From contig NZ_VZZZ01000002.1 in assembly GCF_009193265.1 (NCBI RefSeq), forward strand, positions 183,824 to 247,823: a stretch of 64,000 nt of DNA, written 5' to 3'. Under the pieces are notes generated by a model. It searched no databases. It was not told the origin of the DNA and saw only the letters and a program-made list of their open reading frames with translations. The position numbers were made by a program, and so were the translations under genes. Source of the stretch: Marinobacter changyiensis (lineage in GTDB: Bacteria > Pseudomonadota > Gammaproteobacteria > Pseudomonadales > Oleiphilaceae). Below, one piece after another: positions 38,827 to 48,345 of this stretch. Position 1 is the first letter of the stretch. Every line of letters starts with the position of its first letter.

Positions 38827-40200
38827 GTGGCCCTGGCTGCACGACTTGAACAGTACCTGAATGGAAAGGGTGTAGTCTGTCAGCTTCTGGCCCTGAATCC
38901 GCAGCCCACATTCGATGCAGTCGTTCTGGCTTGTGGTCAGCCTCAGAGCAGAGTGCTGAAGGCAACGCTGTTGATCGACCTCGAGGGTGTGCTGATGGCA
39001 GTTCATTCCTATGACAGTGCGCTCGACACTGATGCACTCAACGCCCTGGCCGGGCGTCGGCTTCAGCCTCTTACCCCCAGGCAGACAGAGCGAATGTTTG
39101 GCGACTGTCGGCCCGGATTTCATCCCCCGATAGGCGCGGCCTACAATATTCCGGTTATTGTTGACGAGTCAGTGTTCGAGCTGGCGAGCACAGCCATGGC
39201 CTGTGGCGCTGACAACGCCATGATTGTCATGAACGGGAAAGCTTTGCGTTCCGCTCTGACGGGTGCCCGGGCTGGCCGCATTGTTATACGCGGGGGAGAT
39301 GGTGGCGGCAGCCGCGACAGGATTACGCTGGAGGAAGTGGCCCTGCAATTGCAGAAACTTTACCGGTTGCCGCCGATGCCCGCATTGGCACTGCGGATAC
39401 TGAGGTTAACGTCCAGCAACGAAGCCACCGCCCGGGAGCTGTCGGTTCTGATTGAGTTCGATCCCAGTCTGACCGCCCAGATCATGAGGTACGCCCGTTC
39501 CGCCTTGTTTAACTACCCCGGACAGATCGATTCGGTGCAGGATGCTGTGACCCGTGTGCTCGGATTTGATCGGGTCGCTCACATTGCTCTCGGGATTGCC
39601 TCAGTGCGCGCTTTTGATGTTCCCCGCAAGGGCATGCTGGGAATGGATGAGTTCTGGCGCCACTCGCTTTATTGCGCCTTTCTGTGCCAGCAGATGGCGC
39701 CAAGAGTCCATGCTGACAAAGGTCTGGCCTACCTTTGTGGTTTACTCCATAACTTTGGCCTGTTGCTTATCGGTCATTTGTTGCCGTCAGAGTTCGAACA
39801 ACTCAACTGTCTTCGGGAGGCAAATCCGGACCACAGCATGCAATCCCTGGAGCAGCAGGTATTTGGCGGTGGCAATGGTCAGGAGCTTCTGGCCATCGGG
39901 CACGGGGCAATTGGAGGGATCCTTCACAAACTCTGGCAGTTACCGGATGCAGTGGTTAAATCCGCAGGGGTTCACCAGCGCCCGGATTACCATGGTGAGC
40001 ATGAGCAATACGTACTGATGGTGCAGCTGGCCAACGGTTTGTTGAAAGAGAACGGTATCGGTGATGAGTTTAATCCCGACAATCCGCTCGAGCTGGCTCG
40101 GCGTCTTGGCCTGATAGAAAGTGATCTGGAGAGCTTCAGGTCGGCGGTGTCAGCGGTTTCCCCGGATCTTGATGCGCTCGCCCGGTCGTTGGCGACCTGA
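38827..40200 (+). CDS. YbaK-like domain fused to an HDOD domain
   Basis: A 457-residue protein with two modules. Residues 1-155 resemble the YbaK/aminoacyl-tRNA-deacylase fold (LAARLEQYLNGKGVVCQLL, QSRVLKATLLIDLEGVLMAV, LFxDC-like MFGDCRPGFHPPIGAAYNIPVIVDE). Residues about 175-390 form an HDOD domain (LPPMPALALRILRLTSSNEATARELSVLIEFDPSLTAQIMRYARSALF; LCGLLHNFGLLLIGHLLP). GTG 38827 was chosen because ACAAGGAGA lies 6 bases upstream. It follows ppc after 49 bases. A fused translational-editing-like fold with a signalling domain suggests a sensor of amino acid or tRNA state, but this is speculation. Confidence 0.85.
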   Translation: MALAARLEQYLNGKGVVCQLLALNPQPTFDAVVLACGQPQSRVLKATLLIDLEGVLMAVHSYDSALDTDALNALAGRRLQPLTPRQTERMFGDCRPGFHPPIGAAYNIPVIVDESVFELASTAMACGADNAMIVMNGKALRSALTGARAGRIVIRGGDGGGSRDRITLEEVALQLQKLYRLPPMPALALRILRLTSSNEATARELSVLIEFDPSLTAQIMRYARSALFNYPGQIDSVQDAVTRVLGFDRVAHIALGIASVRAFDVPRKGMLGMDEFWRHSLYCAFLCQQMAPRVHADKGLAYLCGLLHNFGLLLIGHLLPSEFEQLNCLREANPDHSMQSLEQQVFGGGNGQELLAIGHGAIGGILHKLWQLPDAVVKSAGVHQRPDYHGEHEQYVLMVQLANGLLKENGIGDEFNPDNPLELARRLGLIESDLESFRSAVSAVSPDLDALARSLAT

Positions 40201-40240
40201 TCACCGACGTTGGGCGGGAGGACCTGCGACCGAGGTCGAC

Positions 40241-40269
40241 TTTCTCTTGCCGGCCCGACTTCGTATAAT
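40241..40269 (+). promoter_or_regulatory. Candidate promoter of adk
   Basis: A perfect TATAAT at 40264-40269 follows a weak -35 (TTTCTC 40241-40246) at 17 bases, with a GC-rich discriminator GCGCC immediately after. The predicted start is about 85 bases before adk. Confidence 0.55.
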
Positions 40270-40362
40270 GCGCCATCATAAAAATTAAGGGTGACGTGAT
40301 GGACCGTAACGTCAGTTACGTCTTCCCAACAGATTTATTCGTTAATCGGGAGCAGAACAACT

Positions 40363-41016
40363 ATGAGAATAATTATGCTAGGCGCACCTGGCGCAGGTAA
40401 GGGCACCCAAGCCCAGTTTATTACCGAGCGCTTCGACATCCCGCAGATTTCTACCGGGGATATGTTGCGGGCAGCTGTTAAGGCAGGCTCCGAACTCGGT
40501 TTGAAAGTAAAGGAAGTCATGGCGACCGGCGGACTGGTCTCGGATGAAATAATCATCGCCCTGATCGAAGAGCGCGTTAAACAGGAAGACTGCAAGAACG
40601 GATTCCTGCTTGACGGGTTTCCCCGCACGATTCCCCAGGCCGAAGCTCTGAAAGATCAGGGTATCGTGATCGATTACGTGGTCGAGATAGCGGTTGAAGA
40701 TGAAGAGATCGTTCACCGGCTTTCCGGTCGTAGAGTCCACGAAGGCAGTGGCCGGATTTATCACGAGAAATACGATCCCCCAAAGGTGGCTGGTAAAGAC
40801 GACGAAACTGGCGAACCGTTGATACAGCGTGCGGATGATCAGGAAGAAACCATTCGCAAGCGGCTGGAAATCTATCATTCCCAGACTGCGCCATTGATTG
40901 GTTACTATCAGGACTGGTTTAAAAAAGACCCGACTGCCGCGCCCAAGTATATTCGCGTGGAAGGTGTCGGTTCTCTTGACGACATTCGCAGTCAGATTCT
41001 CGAAAAACTCCAGTAA
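40363..41016 (+). CDS. adk: Adenylate kinase
   Basis: Adk interconverts ATP, AMP and ADP. The 217-residue long-type enzyme starts [20 protein letters not shown] (P-loop), with the AMP-binding [10 protein letters not shown], the conserved [11 protein letters not shown] and the LID domain about 122-160 ([19 protein letters not shown]). The LID lacks the four-cysteine zinc site, as in most Gram-negative enzymes. tsaB follows after 17 bases. Confidence 0.97.
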   Translation: MRIIMLGAPGAGKGTQAQFITERFDIPQISTGDMLRAAVKAGSELGLKVKEVMATGGLVSDEIIIALIEERVKQEDCKNGFLLDGFPRTIPQAEALKDQGIVIDYVVEIAVEDEEIVHRLSGRRVHEGSGRIYHEKYDPPKVAGKDDETGEPLIQRADDQEETIRKRLEIYHSQTAPLIGYYQDWFKKDPTAAPKYIRVEGVGSLDDIRSQILEKLQ

Positions 41017-41033
41017 ACCTGCGGGGTACGGCA

Positions 41034-41729
41034 TTGAACTTGCTGGCAGTTGATACATCTGCGGAAGGCTGCTCAGCGGCAGTGCTCCATCAGGGCAACG
41101 TGCATGCGCGCTTTGCCCTGGCACCTCGGGGCCATACCCGTTTGCTGATGCCCATGGTGAGAGAGCTGTTGGCCGAGTGTGAACTGGTGCCTTCCGGCCT
41201 TGATGCTGTGGCTTTTGCCTGTGGTCCGGGGTCTTTTACCGGTCTTCGAATCGCCACGGGTGTTGCTCAGGGCCTGGCCTACGGGCTGGATGTGCCCGTG
41301 ATTCCGATCTCCTCCCTTGCAGCGGTAGCTGTGCAAATGATTGAATCCGGGAAAATTCCCGAGGGTGATGGCATTGCGGTTGCGTTTGACGCCCGCATGG
41401 GTGAGGTCTACTGGGGTTGTTTTGGCAATACTGGCGGGTTGCCTTCGCTGGTCGACAAAGAGCGGGTTTGCCTGCCGGAGGATGTATCCTTGCCGATTGG
41501 CCTGAATGCCTGGAGTGGCGCGGGGTCAGGCTGGGCATTACGAGAGCGAATGCCGGCTGCGGTGACCAGTCATATTATCCGACTCGACACAGGGATGGTG
41601 CCGCACGCTGCCGATGTGGTCCGGCTAGCAGAACAGGCTTGGCATCAGGGGCTGCAGGTTCCTGCAGCCGCCGCAAGACCGATGTATCTTCGCGACGAAA
41701 TAACCTGGAAAAAGCTGCCAGGCCGCTGA
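41034..41729 (+). CDS. tsaB: tRNA threonylcarbamoyladenosine synthesis protein TsaB
   Basis: TsaB (YeaZ) is the scaffold that dimerises with TsaD for the t6A modification at position 37 of ANN-decoding tRNAs. The 231-residue actin-like protein shows NLLAVDTSAEGCSAAV, a conserved GPGSFTGLRIATGVAQGLAYG and FDARMGEVYWG. It starts with TTG 41034, 17 bases after adk, giving the conserved adk-tsaB pair. No ATP-binding is expected because TsaB proteins lack the full phosphate motifs. Confidence 0.94.
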   Translation: MNLLAVDTSAEGCSAAVLHQGNVHARFALAPRGHTRLLMPMVRELLAECELVPSGLDAVAFACGPGSFTGLRIATGVAQGLAYGLDVPVIPISSLAAVAVQMIESGKIPEGDGIAVAFDARMGEVYWGCFGNTGGLPSLVDKERVCLPEDVSLPIGLNAWSGAGSGWALRERMPAAVTSHIIRLDTGMVPHAADVVRLAEQAWHQGLQVPAAAARPMYLRDEITWKKLPGR

Positions 41730-41762
41730 ACAAACCCTAACCTTCTTGCAGGATTTCAAGCC

Positions 41763-42560
41763 GTGGAACTTTGGCACATCGTTGTGTTGGCTATCATTCA
41801 GGGATTGACTGAATTTTTGCCCATCAGCAGCTCAGCACACCTTATTCTGCCCTCGGAAGTTCTGGGCTGGCCGGACCAGGGCCTGGCCTTTGATGTGGCC
41901 GTGCATGTAGGCACCCTGGCAGCCGTGGTCTGGTATTTCCGGAAGGACGTGGGGCAACTGTCGTCCGCCTGGGTCCGTGACACGCTTAACCGGCGTGTTG
42001 GACAGGACAGTGGGCTGGCCTGGGCCATTATTGCCGCCACCATTCCGGCTGGCCTTGCCGGAATTGTATTCAATGACTTGATTGAAGCCCACCTGCGCTC
42101 CAGTCTGGTCATTGCAGTGTCGACTATCGGATTCGGGCTGGTGTTATGGTGGTCTGACGCAGCGGGGCGTCGGGCAAGGGGGCTCGGTCAGCTTGCCATG
42201 AAAGACGCCGTAATCATCGGTCTCGCCCAGGCGCTGGCACTGATTCCCGGCACCTCGCGTTCAGGAATAACGATGACTGCAGCGCTTTTTCTTGGTTTTG
42301 ATCGGGAATCCGCGGCACGTTTTTCATTCCTGCTGTCGATACCATTGATTACTGCCGCCGGTCTGCTGAAGACTCTGGAACTGATAGAGCAGGGGGCAGG
42401 TGCCGACTGGGCCTCAATTGGCCTCGGCGCATTGTTATCCTTCATCAGTGCAGTGGTCTGTATTCATCTGTTTCTTAAGTTTCTGGAACGGCTCGGTTTG
42501 ATGCCGTACGTCATCTATCGATTGTTGCTGGGTGTGCTGTTATTGTTTCTGCTCTGGTAA
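41763..42560 (+). CDS. uppP: Undecaprenyl-diphosphatase UppP (BacA)
   Basis: UppP removes a phosphate from undecaprenyl diphosphate in the inner membrane, recycling the carrier lipid for peptidoglycan and surface polysaccharides. The 265-residue, multi-spanning protein carries the signature QGLTEFLPISSSAHL near residues 13-27 and the second motif PGTSRSGITM near 161-170, with the catalytic Glu, Ser and Arg residues. GTG 41763 follows CAGGA. tsaB ends 33 bases before it. Confidence 0.95.
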   Translation: MELWHIVVLAIIQGLTEFLPISSSAHLILPSEVLGWPDQGLAFDVAVHVGTLAAVVWYFRKDVGQLSSAWVRDTLNRRVGQDSGLAWAIIAATIPAGLAGIVFNDLIEAHLRSSLVIAVSTIGFGLVLWWSDAAGRRARGLGQLAMKDAVIIGLAQALALIPGTSRSGITMTAALFLGFDRESAARFSFLLSIPLITAAGLLKTLELIEQGAGADWASIGLGALLSFISAVVCIHLFLKFLERLGLMPYVIYRLLLGVLLLFLLW

Positions 42561-42631
42561 ACGTCTTTTAAAATGCGCCAGCTGGTTCCATACTAAGCTT
42601 ACGTTATCTGGAATTGTATCGGGTTGATATC

Positions 42632-42997
42632 ATGGTTACCGGCGTTAATCCAAACAGTGTTTATCCTTCACGGAGTGACTCGTCCGCGCTCCGGGAACGG
42701 TCTGACATCGCCCGTAATTCCGCCGTTAGCGGCCTCAACGGTACCCCGCAAGGTATTCGTGAAGACTTGGCCGCACCTCGTGCAGAGGTTGGCGGTCGCC
42801 AGACCAGTCTCATTGATACCGCTGCGATTGAACGCCGGATCGAGGCCCGTCAGGCTTCTGAGGACCTTCGTCTGGAGCGCTTCCGGGCTGATGACGTGCC
42901 GTTGGCCAACGCACGGGCTCTGGCAGCATTTACCGGTGTTGCCAGCTTCCGGGAGAACGTTGATGTTGAGCTCGCCGGTATCGATATTGTTGTTTGA
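42632..42997 (+). CDS. Hypothetical protein, coupled to rsmJ
   Basis: A 121-residue protein without a recognised domain. It opens [24 protein letters not shown], is rich in Arg, Ala and Ser, and is mostly disordered or helical ([34 protein letters not shown]). It ends [16 protein letters not shown]. No signal peptide or membrane segment is visible. I chose ATG 42632, since it excludes an upstream stretch that begins with TTG. Its TGA overlaps the rsmJ ATG (TGATG), so the two are translationally coupled. The look is that of a small structural or flagellar-type accessory protein, but nothing proves it. Confidence 0.7.
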   Translation: MVTGVNPNSVYPSRSDSSALRERSDIARNSAVSGLNGTPQGIREDLAAPRAEVGGRQTSLIDTAAIERRIEARQASEDLRLERFRADDVPLANARALAAFTGVASFRENVDVELAGIDIVV

Positions 42998-43815
42998 TGT
43001 CCTGCCAAAATTCTTTAGTTCTGGCCGTTGGCTGCAGCCCACTTGCGGAGCATAACGCTGTGCGGCAGCTGGCAGAGGCCCTGGAGTTGCCATTTCTCGG
43101 CATCGTCAAGCCCCGTGATGTGTTCAACTTTGGGGTACTTCTGTTCGCAGATGAATCCGGACTTTCATTGCAGGTAACGGGCCCGAAGGCCCCGGGGCCG
43201 GTGCGTGCCGAGTTTACGTCCGGAAAGGCCGGCTACCGTCTGGAACACGGCGGTGGCACCGGACAGCTCATTGCCCGTGCCATCGGCCTGCAGAAAACCC
43301 GGATGACCCTGCATGTGCTCGATGCCACCGCTGGGCTGGGTCAGGATGGGTTTGTGCTGGCGGGGTTGGGCTGTCAGATGACGTTGATGGAGCGCTCACC
43401 GGTGATTCATGCGTTGCTGGCAGACGGTCTTGCCAGAGGGCGGCTGAATGAGGCTGCTGCTCCGGTCATCGAGCGCATGCGCTTGAGAAGTGAAGACAGT
43501 ATTCATTGGTTAACCGATGGCGAAGGCGACGTGGCCGATGTGATATACCTGGACCCGATGTTCCCGCACCGGGACAAGTCGGCACTGGTAAAAAAAGAGA
43601 TGCGGGTATTCCGGGAGCTCGTCGGGGATGATGAGGATGCACCCGGATTGCTGGTCGCTGCGCTGACCCGGGCCAGGTACCGTGTGGTGGTGAAACGGCC
43701 GAGAAAGGCGCCCTCCATCGAGGGGCCAAAACCCGCCACCCGGATTGAAGGAAAAAGCAGTCGGTACGACATATACCCCATCAAGGCGTTTCCCGTTTCC
43801 GCAGCGGGTAAGTGA
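42997..43815 (+). CDS. rsmJ: 16S rRNA (guanine1516-N2)-methyltransferase RsmJ
   Basis: RsmJ methylates N2 of G1516 in helix 45 of 16S rRNA with S-adenosylmethionine. The 272-residue protein has the cofactor motif [19 protein letters not shown], the [20 protein letters not shown] catalytic-side stretch and the substrate loop [17 protein letters not shown], all typical. The ATG overlaps the stop of the preceding small gene. It converges with plsB after a 13-base gap. Confidence 0.93.
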   Translation: MSCQNSLVLAVGCSPLAEHNAVRQLAEALELPFLGIVKPRDVFNFGVLLFADESGLSLQVTGPKAPGPVRAEFTSGKAGYRLEHGGGTGQLIARAIGLQKTRMTLHVLDATAGLGQDGFVLAGLGCQMTLMERSPVIHALLADGLARGRLNEAAAPVIERMRLRSEDSIHWLTDGEGDVADVIYLDPMFPHRDKSALVKKEMRVFRELVGDDEDAPGLLVAALTRARYRVVVKRPRKAPSIEGPKPATRIEGKSSRYDIYPIKAFPVSAAGK

Positions 43816-43828
43816 TCTCCTGGAAAGT

Positions 43829-46294
43829 TTATACGCCTAACATGGTCACTTGCTGGATTGCCTGGCGTTTCTCGACGCTCAGTACCAGACGGGCATCTTC
43901 CGCCACCTCATCCAAACCCTCGCTGTAACACAGTTGGCCAGCTTCATCGGTGGTGACAACTTCGTTTTCCTGAAGGTTGGCAATAAAGTTCCGGAACAGC
44001 GACTTGTCAAAAAACTCGGGCGCATTGAGGCCGAACAGGATCGACATCCGCTCTGCCATCTGGGTGCTTTGTTCTTCCAGTTCTGCAGCGTTGATCTTGC
44101 CGGAGCCGTATTTGCGTAGCACAGCGATCGCGATGTGATAGCGCTCAAGGGTCTGGATAATGCAGCGGGACAACGCCCTCAGCCGGAGCATCGGTTCGGT
44201 GCCTTCTTCCGGGCGGCAGATAAGGGCTTCGTCTACTCTCAGCATGCCGTGGTCAACCAGCGCATCGATCCACTGGTCTATCACCTCACCAACCTGGTCA
44301 GGTTGGTATTGCAGGAACAACTCCGACTGCAGGTAGGGATATACAATGCTGGACAGGGATACGACCTTTTCACGGGTCAACGACGTGTTGTTCTCGAACA
44401 GACAGGCAATCAGTGAAGGCAGGGCAAAAAGATGCTGGATGTTGTTCCTGTAGTAAGTCATCAGGATGGCGTTATTGCCTTCAAGGGAAATAATGTCACC
44501 CAGTTTCTGGGGTTGCCGGTTAACCAGCCCCATGGACTCGCAGTAATCGATCCAGCTCTTGCCGTCGCCCTCGGGCAGGGTGATGGTGTCGGCGTAAGGA
44601 TGGGCCTTTAGCAGGCCTGCGTACTCATCCATCAGACGGCTAAGCTGCACTTCATCCATAGCCAGCCGCTCAGTACTGAGCAGCACTGTTGCTGTCATCC
44701 CTATCGGATTGACGGCTACCGAGGCATTGATGCCCGAGGCGACGCGTGCTGACAGACACTTCACGGTTTTGCTGAGCCATGCCGGACGGTACTCGTGATC
44801 GTAGGCTTCCTGCCGCCAGCTGGGGTGGGTCTCATCCAGCACATCTGAAAGCGGGATGGCCTTGCCAAAATTAACCGCGACCCGACCGAAGGAATTGCGC
44901 AGGGTTTTCACTGTCTTGAACAGGGCAAAGATATTCTCTTTCTGTTTCTTCTTACCTCGCAGTTCACCTAGGTAGGAACGACCTTCCATGACCTTTTCGT
45001 AGCCAATATATACCGGCACAAACACAATGGGCTTGTGGTGATCGCGCAGGTAGCTGCGCACAGTCATGGCCAGCATGCCCGGTCGGGGCTGAAGCATGCG
45101 GCCGGTGCGACTGCGGCCGCCCTCGACAAAGTACTCAACCGAGTAACCCTTGGAGAACATGACATGGAGGTACTCATTGAACACAGTGGCGTAGAGCGGG
45201 TTGTCCTTGAAACTGCGGCGCATGAAAAAGGCACCGCCCCGGCGCAGTATCGGCCCGACAATGGGCATGTTCAGATTAATGCCGGCCGCAATGTGGGGGG
45301 GCATCAGGCCATTTTTGTAGAGCACATAGGACAGCAGCAGGTAGTCAATGTGAGATCGGTGGCAGGGTACATAGATAACGGCATTATCCTGTGCAACATC
45401 TTGTGCCACTTCGATATTGTTAACCGCAATGCCGTTGTAGATACGGTTCCACAGCCAGCTGAGCAAGCCCTCCATGACGCGGATGGTCACAATGGACATA
45501 TTGGCTGCAATTTCATCGGCGTATTTGCGGGCTTTCAGCCGGACTTTCTCTGGTGGAATGTCGTCCCGGCGGGCGGTTTCCCGGATTGCGTCCCGGACCG
45601 CCGGCGTTCGCACCAGGCCCTCTACCAGAGTGCGTCGGTGTGACAGGTCAGGACCCAGCACGGCCTGGCGGACACGGCGAAAATGGGTTCTGAGGATGCG
45701 GGCCAGTTTCCGGGTGGCCTGCTCGTTATTGTCCCGGTATTCGTCCACCACGGCACTGAGGGAAATCGGCTTGCTGAACTGGACGTAGGTATTCCGGCCG
45801 TGAACCAGAATAATCAGGAATTTCTGCAAACGTCCGGCCACCGACCAGGTGTCGGAGAGCAGCAGCTTTACAAGGGATTTGGCCTTGTCCGGGGAGCGCC
45901 CCCAGAACAGTGAGACCGGGACAATCTGTATATCGAGGGTGGGATCTTCGACGCCGAGCTCAACTATCTGCCGCATTCTTGGCGTCAATTTGGGGGTCTG
46001 CCGACGTGAGAACAATCCGCCGGTACGGCGATACAGAAAGAAAAAAGACCGATCCGTGCCCTTGTGAATCGGCAACGGCGCACGGGCTGACGGCAGCCCC
46101 GCCCGTTCCACTTCCTGCTCCAGTACCAGACGGCTGGACATGGAGCTGTACTGGAGCACGTAGCAAACCGGTTTGTCGGGGTCGAGTTCCAATGCTTCCC
46201 GGCTGCCCCCTATGACGTCTGTCCGAACCCATAAAAACAAAAGCTTACGCAGCAAGGTCAGGATCAGGCCAGTGAGGCCCGGCAATAAACGCAT
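43829..46294 (-). CDS. plsB: Glycerol-3-phosphate acyltransferase PlsB
   Basis: PlsB puts the first acyl chain on glycerol-3-phosphate at the inner membrane, starting phospholipid synthesis. From ATG 46294 the protein is 821 residues, matching the usual ~800. The acyltransferase motif HRSHIDYLLLSYVLYKNG (HX4D) lies near the first third, followed by EGGRSRTGRMLQPRPGML and FVPVYIGYEKV. I rejected an earlier in-frame start at 46522 since it would overlap nudC on the other strand. It converges with rsmJ. Confidence 0.95.
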   Translation of the reverse strand: MRLLPGLTGLILTLLRKLLFLWVRTDVIGGSREALELDPDKPVCYVLQYSSMSSRLVLEQEVERAGLPSARAPLPIHKGTDRSFFFLYRRTGGLFSRRQTPKLTPRMRQIVELGVEDPTLDIQIVPVSLFWGRSPDKAKSLVKLLLSDTWSVAGRLQKFLIILVHGRNTYVQFSKPISLSAVVDEYRDNNEQATRKLARILRTHFRRVRQAVLGPDLSHRRTLVEGLVRTPAVRDAIRETARRDDIPPEKVRLKARKYADEIAANMSIVTIRVMEGLLSWLWNRIYNGIAVNNIEVAQDVAQDNAVIYVPCHRSHIDYLLLSYVLYKNGLMPPHIAAGINLNMPIVGPILRRGGAFFMRRSFKDNPLYATVFNEYLHVMFSKGYSVEYFVEGGRSRTGRMLQPRPGMLAMTVRSYLRDHHKPIVFVPVYIGYEKVMEGRSYLGELRGKKKQKENIFALFKTVKTLRNSFGRVAVNFGKAIPLSDVLDETHPSWRQEAYDHEYRPAWLSKTVKCLSARVASGINASVAVNPIGMTATVLLSTERLAMDEVQLSRLMDEYAGLLKAHPYADTITLPEGDGKSWIDYCESMGLVNRQPQKLGDIISLEGNNAILMTYYRNNIQHLFALPSLIACLFENNTSLTREKVVSLSSIVYPYLQSELFLQYQPDQVGEVIDQWIDALVDHGMLRVDEALICRPEEGTEPMLRLRALSRCIIQTLERYHIAIAVLRKYGSGKINAAELEEQSTQMAERMSILFGLNAPEFFDKSLFRNFIANLQENEVVTTDEAGQLCYSEGLDEVAEDARLVLSVEKRQAIQQVTMLGV

Positions 46295-46448
46295 AGGATG
46301 ACTCCGGTTACCGTGACTGGCACTAAGGAGTCTCTGAACAACTCCTGAATCTAAGTGTACTTGGTCGCGGGCTGCGGGCAAAGCAGTCTGGCACCGCTTA
46401 TGGCGCCATTGCGGATATGATACATTCTGTTCAATTCTATGAGTCGGG

Positions 46449-47294
46449 ATGCTGGAAATGATCGAGTGGGTCGCGGGTTGGTCTCGGGAGGCACCGGAAC
46501 CGGATGCTGGCATTGTTGCCATGTGCGAAGGCTCTGTGCTTCGTTCGGAAACAGGCTGGCTTCACGTTTGGTCGGATACCGAGGCCCATCTGGCAGAAGG
46601 GGCAGAGCCGGTTTATGTCGGGCGTCTGGGTGACCGTCCGGTCTATGTGGCCGAGCTGGCAGGGCCCGGACAACGGCCAGCGCTGGAACCGGTGCACCTG
46701 AGGGAGGTTTTCCTGACGGCCGATGAAGCCACTGCGGCCATGGTTGGTACCGCCGCACAGGTGGCTCAGTGGTGGCGTGATCACCGCTTCTGTGGTCGTT
46801 GTGGGGAGCCTACGGGCTATCATCCCAGCGAGCGTGCACGCTGGTGTGGCGGCTGCAATATCCCTTGGTATGCCCGAGTGGCGCCCTGCGTCATTGTGGT
46901 TATCCGGCGGGAAGGACAGATGCTGTTGGCCCGGTCGGTTCGCGCGCACACGCACTTTTACAGCTTGATTGCCGGTTTTGTCGAGGCCGGTGAAAGCGCC
47001 GAGCAAGCCGTGGCACGAGAAGTTATGGAGGAGACCGGCTTGCAGGTTACCAATATTCGTTACTGCCGGTCTCAGCCGTGGCCGTTTCCTCACCAGTTAA
47101 TGCTTGGGTTCTTCGCAGACTATGTTGGTGGCGAACTGGTGTTACAGCGGGACGAGCTGGTCCACGCCGACTGGTTCCGTCCCGGTGAGCTGCCGCCAGT
47201 GCCGCCGGATGCGACCATCGCCGGTCGGCTGATCCGGGCCATGGAAGAGGAGATCAAGGCAGACGAGATCAGGGCAGAGGAGACCGGCGGTTGA
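46449..47294 (+). CDS. nudC: NADH pyrophosphatase NudC
   Basis: NudC cleaves NADH, and removes the NAD cap from RNAs. The 281-residue protein has a four-cysteine zinc ribbon (FCGRCGEPTGYHPSERARWCGGC near residues 115-137) and the Nudix box GFVEAGESAEQAVAREVMEETGL, with the NudC-specific SQPWPFPHQLMLGFFA segment after it. ATG 46449 is used; ATG 46458 is possible. The stop overlaps the murI TTG start. Confidence 0.94.
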   Translation: MLEMIEWVAGWSREAPEPDAGIVAMCEGSVLRSETGWLHVWSDTEAHLAEGAEPVYVGRLGDRPVYVAELAGPGQRPALEPVHLREVFLTADEATAAMVGTAAQVAQWWRDHRFCGRCGEPTGYHPSERARWCGGCNIPWYARVAPCVIVVIRREGQMLLARSVRAHTHFYSLIAGFVEAGESAEQAVAREVMEETGLQVTNIRYCRSQPWPFPHQLMLGFFADYVGGELVLQRDELVHADWFRPGELPPVPPDATIAGRLIRAMEEEIKADEIRAEETGG

Positions 47295-48139
47295 GGGCAC
47301 CCGAAATACTGATATTTGACTCCGGTGTGGGTGGTCTGAGCGTAGCGGGGTGTATACGGCGCCAACTTCCCGGTGCCCACCTGAGCTATCTGGCAGACAA
47401 TGCGTGTTTTCCTTATGGTGATCAGCCGGAGGAACTGGTCAGTGCCCGCTGCGTTTCGTTGGTGCACCAGGCGCGTCTCCACAAGCCGGTGGACGTTATC
47501 GTGATTGCCTGTAATACCGCCAGTACCGTGGTGCTGCCTCACCTCAGGGCCGTCATCGATATTCCCGTGGTCGGGGTCGTACCGGCTATAAAGCCGGCAG
47601 CAAGGCTGTCTGACAATGGCCGAATCGGGTTGCTGGCAACGCCGGCAACGGTGAAGCGCGTCTATCTCGAGCAATTGGTCATCGACTTCGCAGCGGATTG
47701 CGTGATCGAGCGGGTAGGACACCCCGATCTGGTGCGCTGGATAGAAGCGTGGGTCGCCGGAGTGCCATTGCCGGAATCACGACTTCGTTCTGCACTGGAG
47801 CCTTTCAGGTTGGCCGGTGTGGACACGGTAGTGCTGGGCTGTACCCATTATCCGCTGATTCTTGATACCTTGAAGGCGCTGCTCCCGACAGTTCGGCACT
47901 GGATTGATTCCGGTGAAGCAATCGCCCGGCAGACAGCTCACTTGCTGGCGCAAAGAGGCTTCGATTCGGGCAACGATACCCATTCGGGGGCTGGGCTACA
48001 GACAGTCTGGTTTACTGGTCAGATCCCGACAGGTATTGCGGGCTACCTCGAACGGGTTGGCCTGTCGGCCCGGCAAACCCTGGCGAGCTGGCCAGAAACT
48101 GAAGGCTCTACAGATTCGTTAGCAACCGGGTCAGTTTGA
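47291..48139 (+). CDS. murI: Glutamate racemase
   Basis: MurI interconverts L- and D-glutamate for peptidoglycan. The 282-residue enzyme carries the motifs FDSGVGGLSV near residues 9-18, the catalytic cysteine C74 in ACNTAS and the second C184 in LGCTHYPL. The TTG start overlaps the nudC stop (TTGA). The C-terminus is slightly long (about 20 residues) with a low-complexity end, without functional meaning that I can see. Confidence 0.95.
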   Translation: MRAPEILIFDSGVGGLSVAGCIRRQLPGAHLSYLADNACFPYGDQPEELVSARCVSLVHQARLHKPVDVIVIACNTASTVVLPHLRAVIDIPVVGVVPAIKPAARLSDNGRIGLLATPATVKRVYLEQLVIDFAADCVIERVGHPDLVRWIEAWVAGVPLPESRLRSALEPFRLAGVDTVVLGCTHYPLILDTLKALLPTVRHWIDSGEAIARQTAHLLAQRGFDSGNDTHSGAGLQTVWFTGQIPTGIAGYLERVGLSARQTLASWPETEGSTDSLATGSV

Positions 48140-48345
48140 GCATGGCTTGGTAAAAATGAACAACAGTTACGCATCACCGCACGTTGCCAGCTGCCGCATA
48201 CTTTATAGTATAAACGTCGGAAACATGTTGGTTGCCGGGCTATATAAAAGAGTTTTCCAATGCGGTTTTTTTCGGGAAAGGAAGGTGTTGGTCTGGTTGT
48301 GAGCGTGTATGCTTGGTACTACGAGTCGGGCAGTTGAGGTTTGGT

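Noticed and set aside
41036..41066. GAACTT-N16-TCTGC as a sigma-E promoter
   Set aside because: It lies inside the start of tsaB and no gene begins shortly downstream.
45035..45643. Open frame of 202 codons opposite plsB
   Set aside because: Lies entirely within plsB, whose HX4D and EGGRSRTG motifs prove the coding strand.
48194..48270. CCGCAT...ATGCGG with a following T-run as terminator of murI
   Set aside because: The arms are about 60 bases apart and only 6 bases long, which makes a stable hairpin unlikely.
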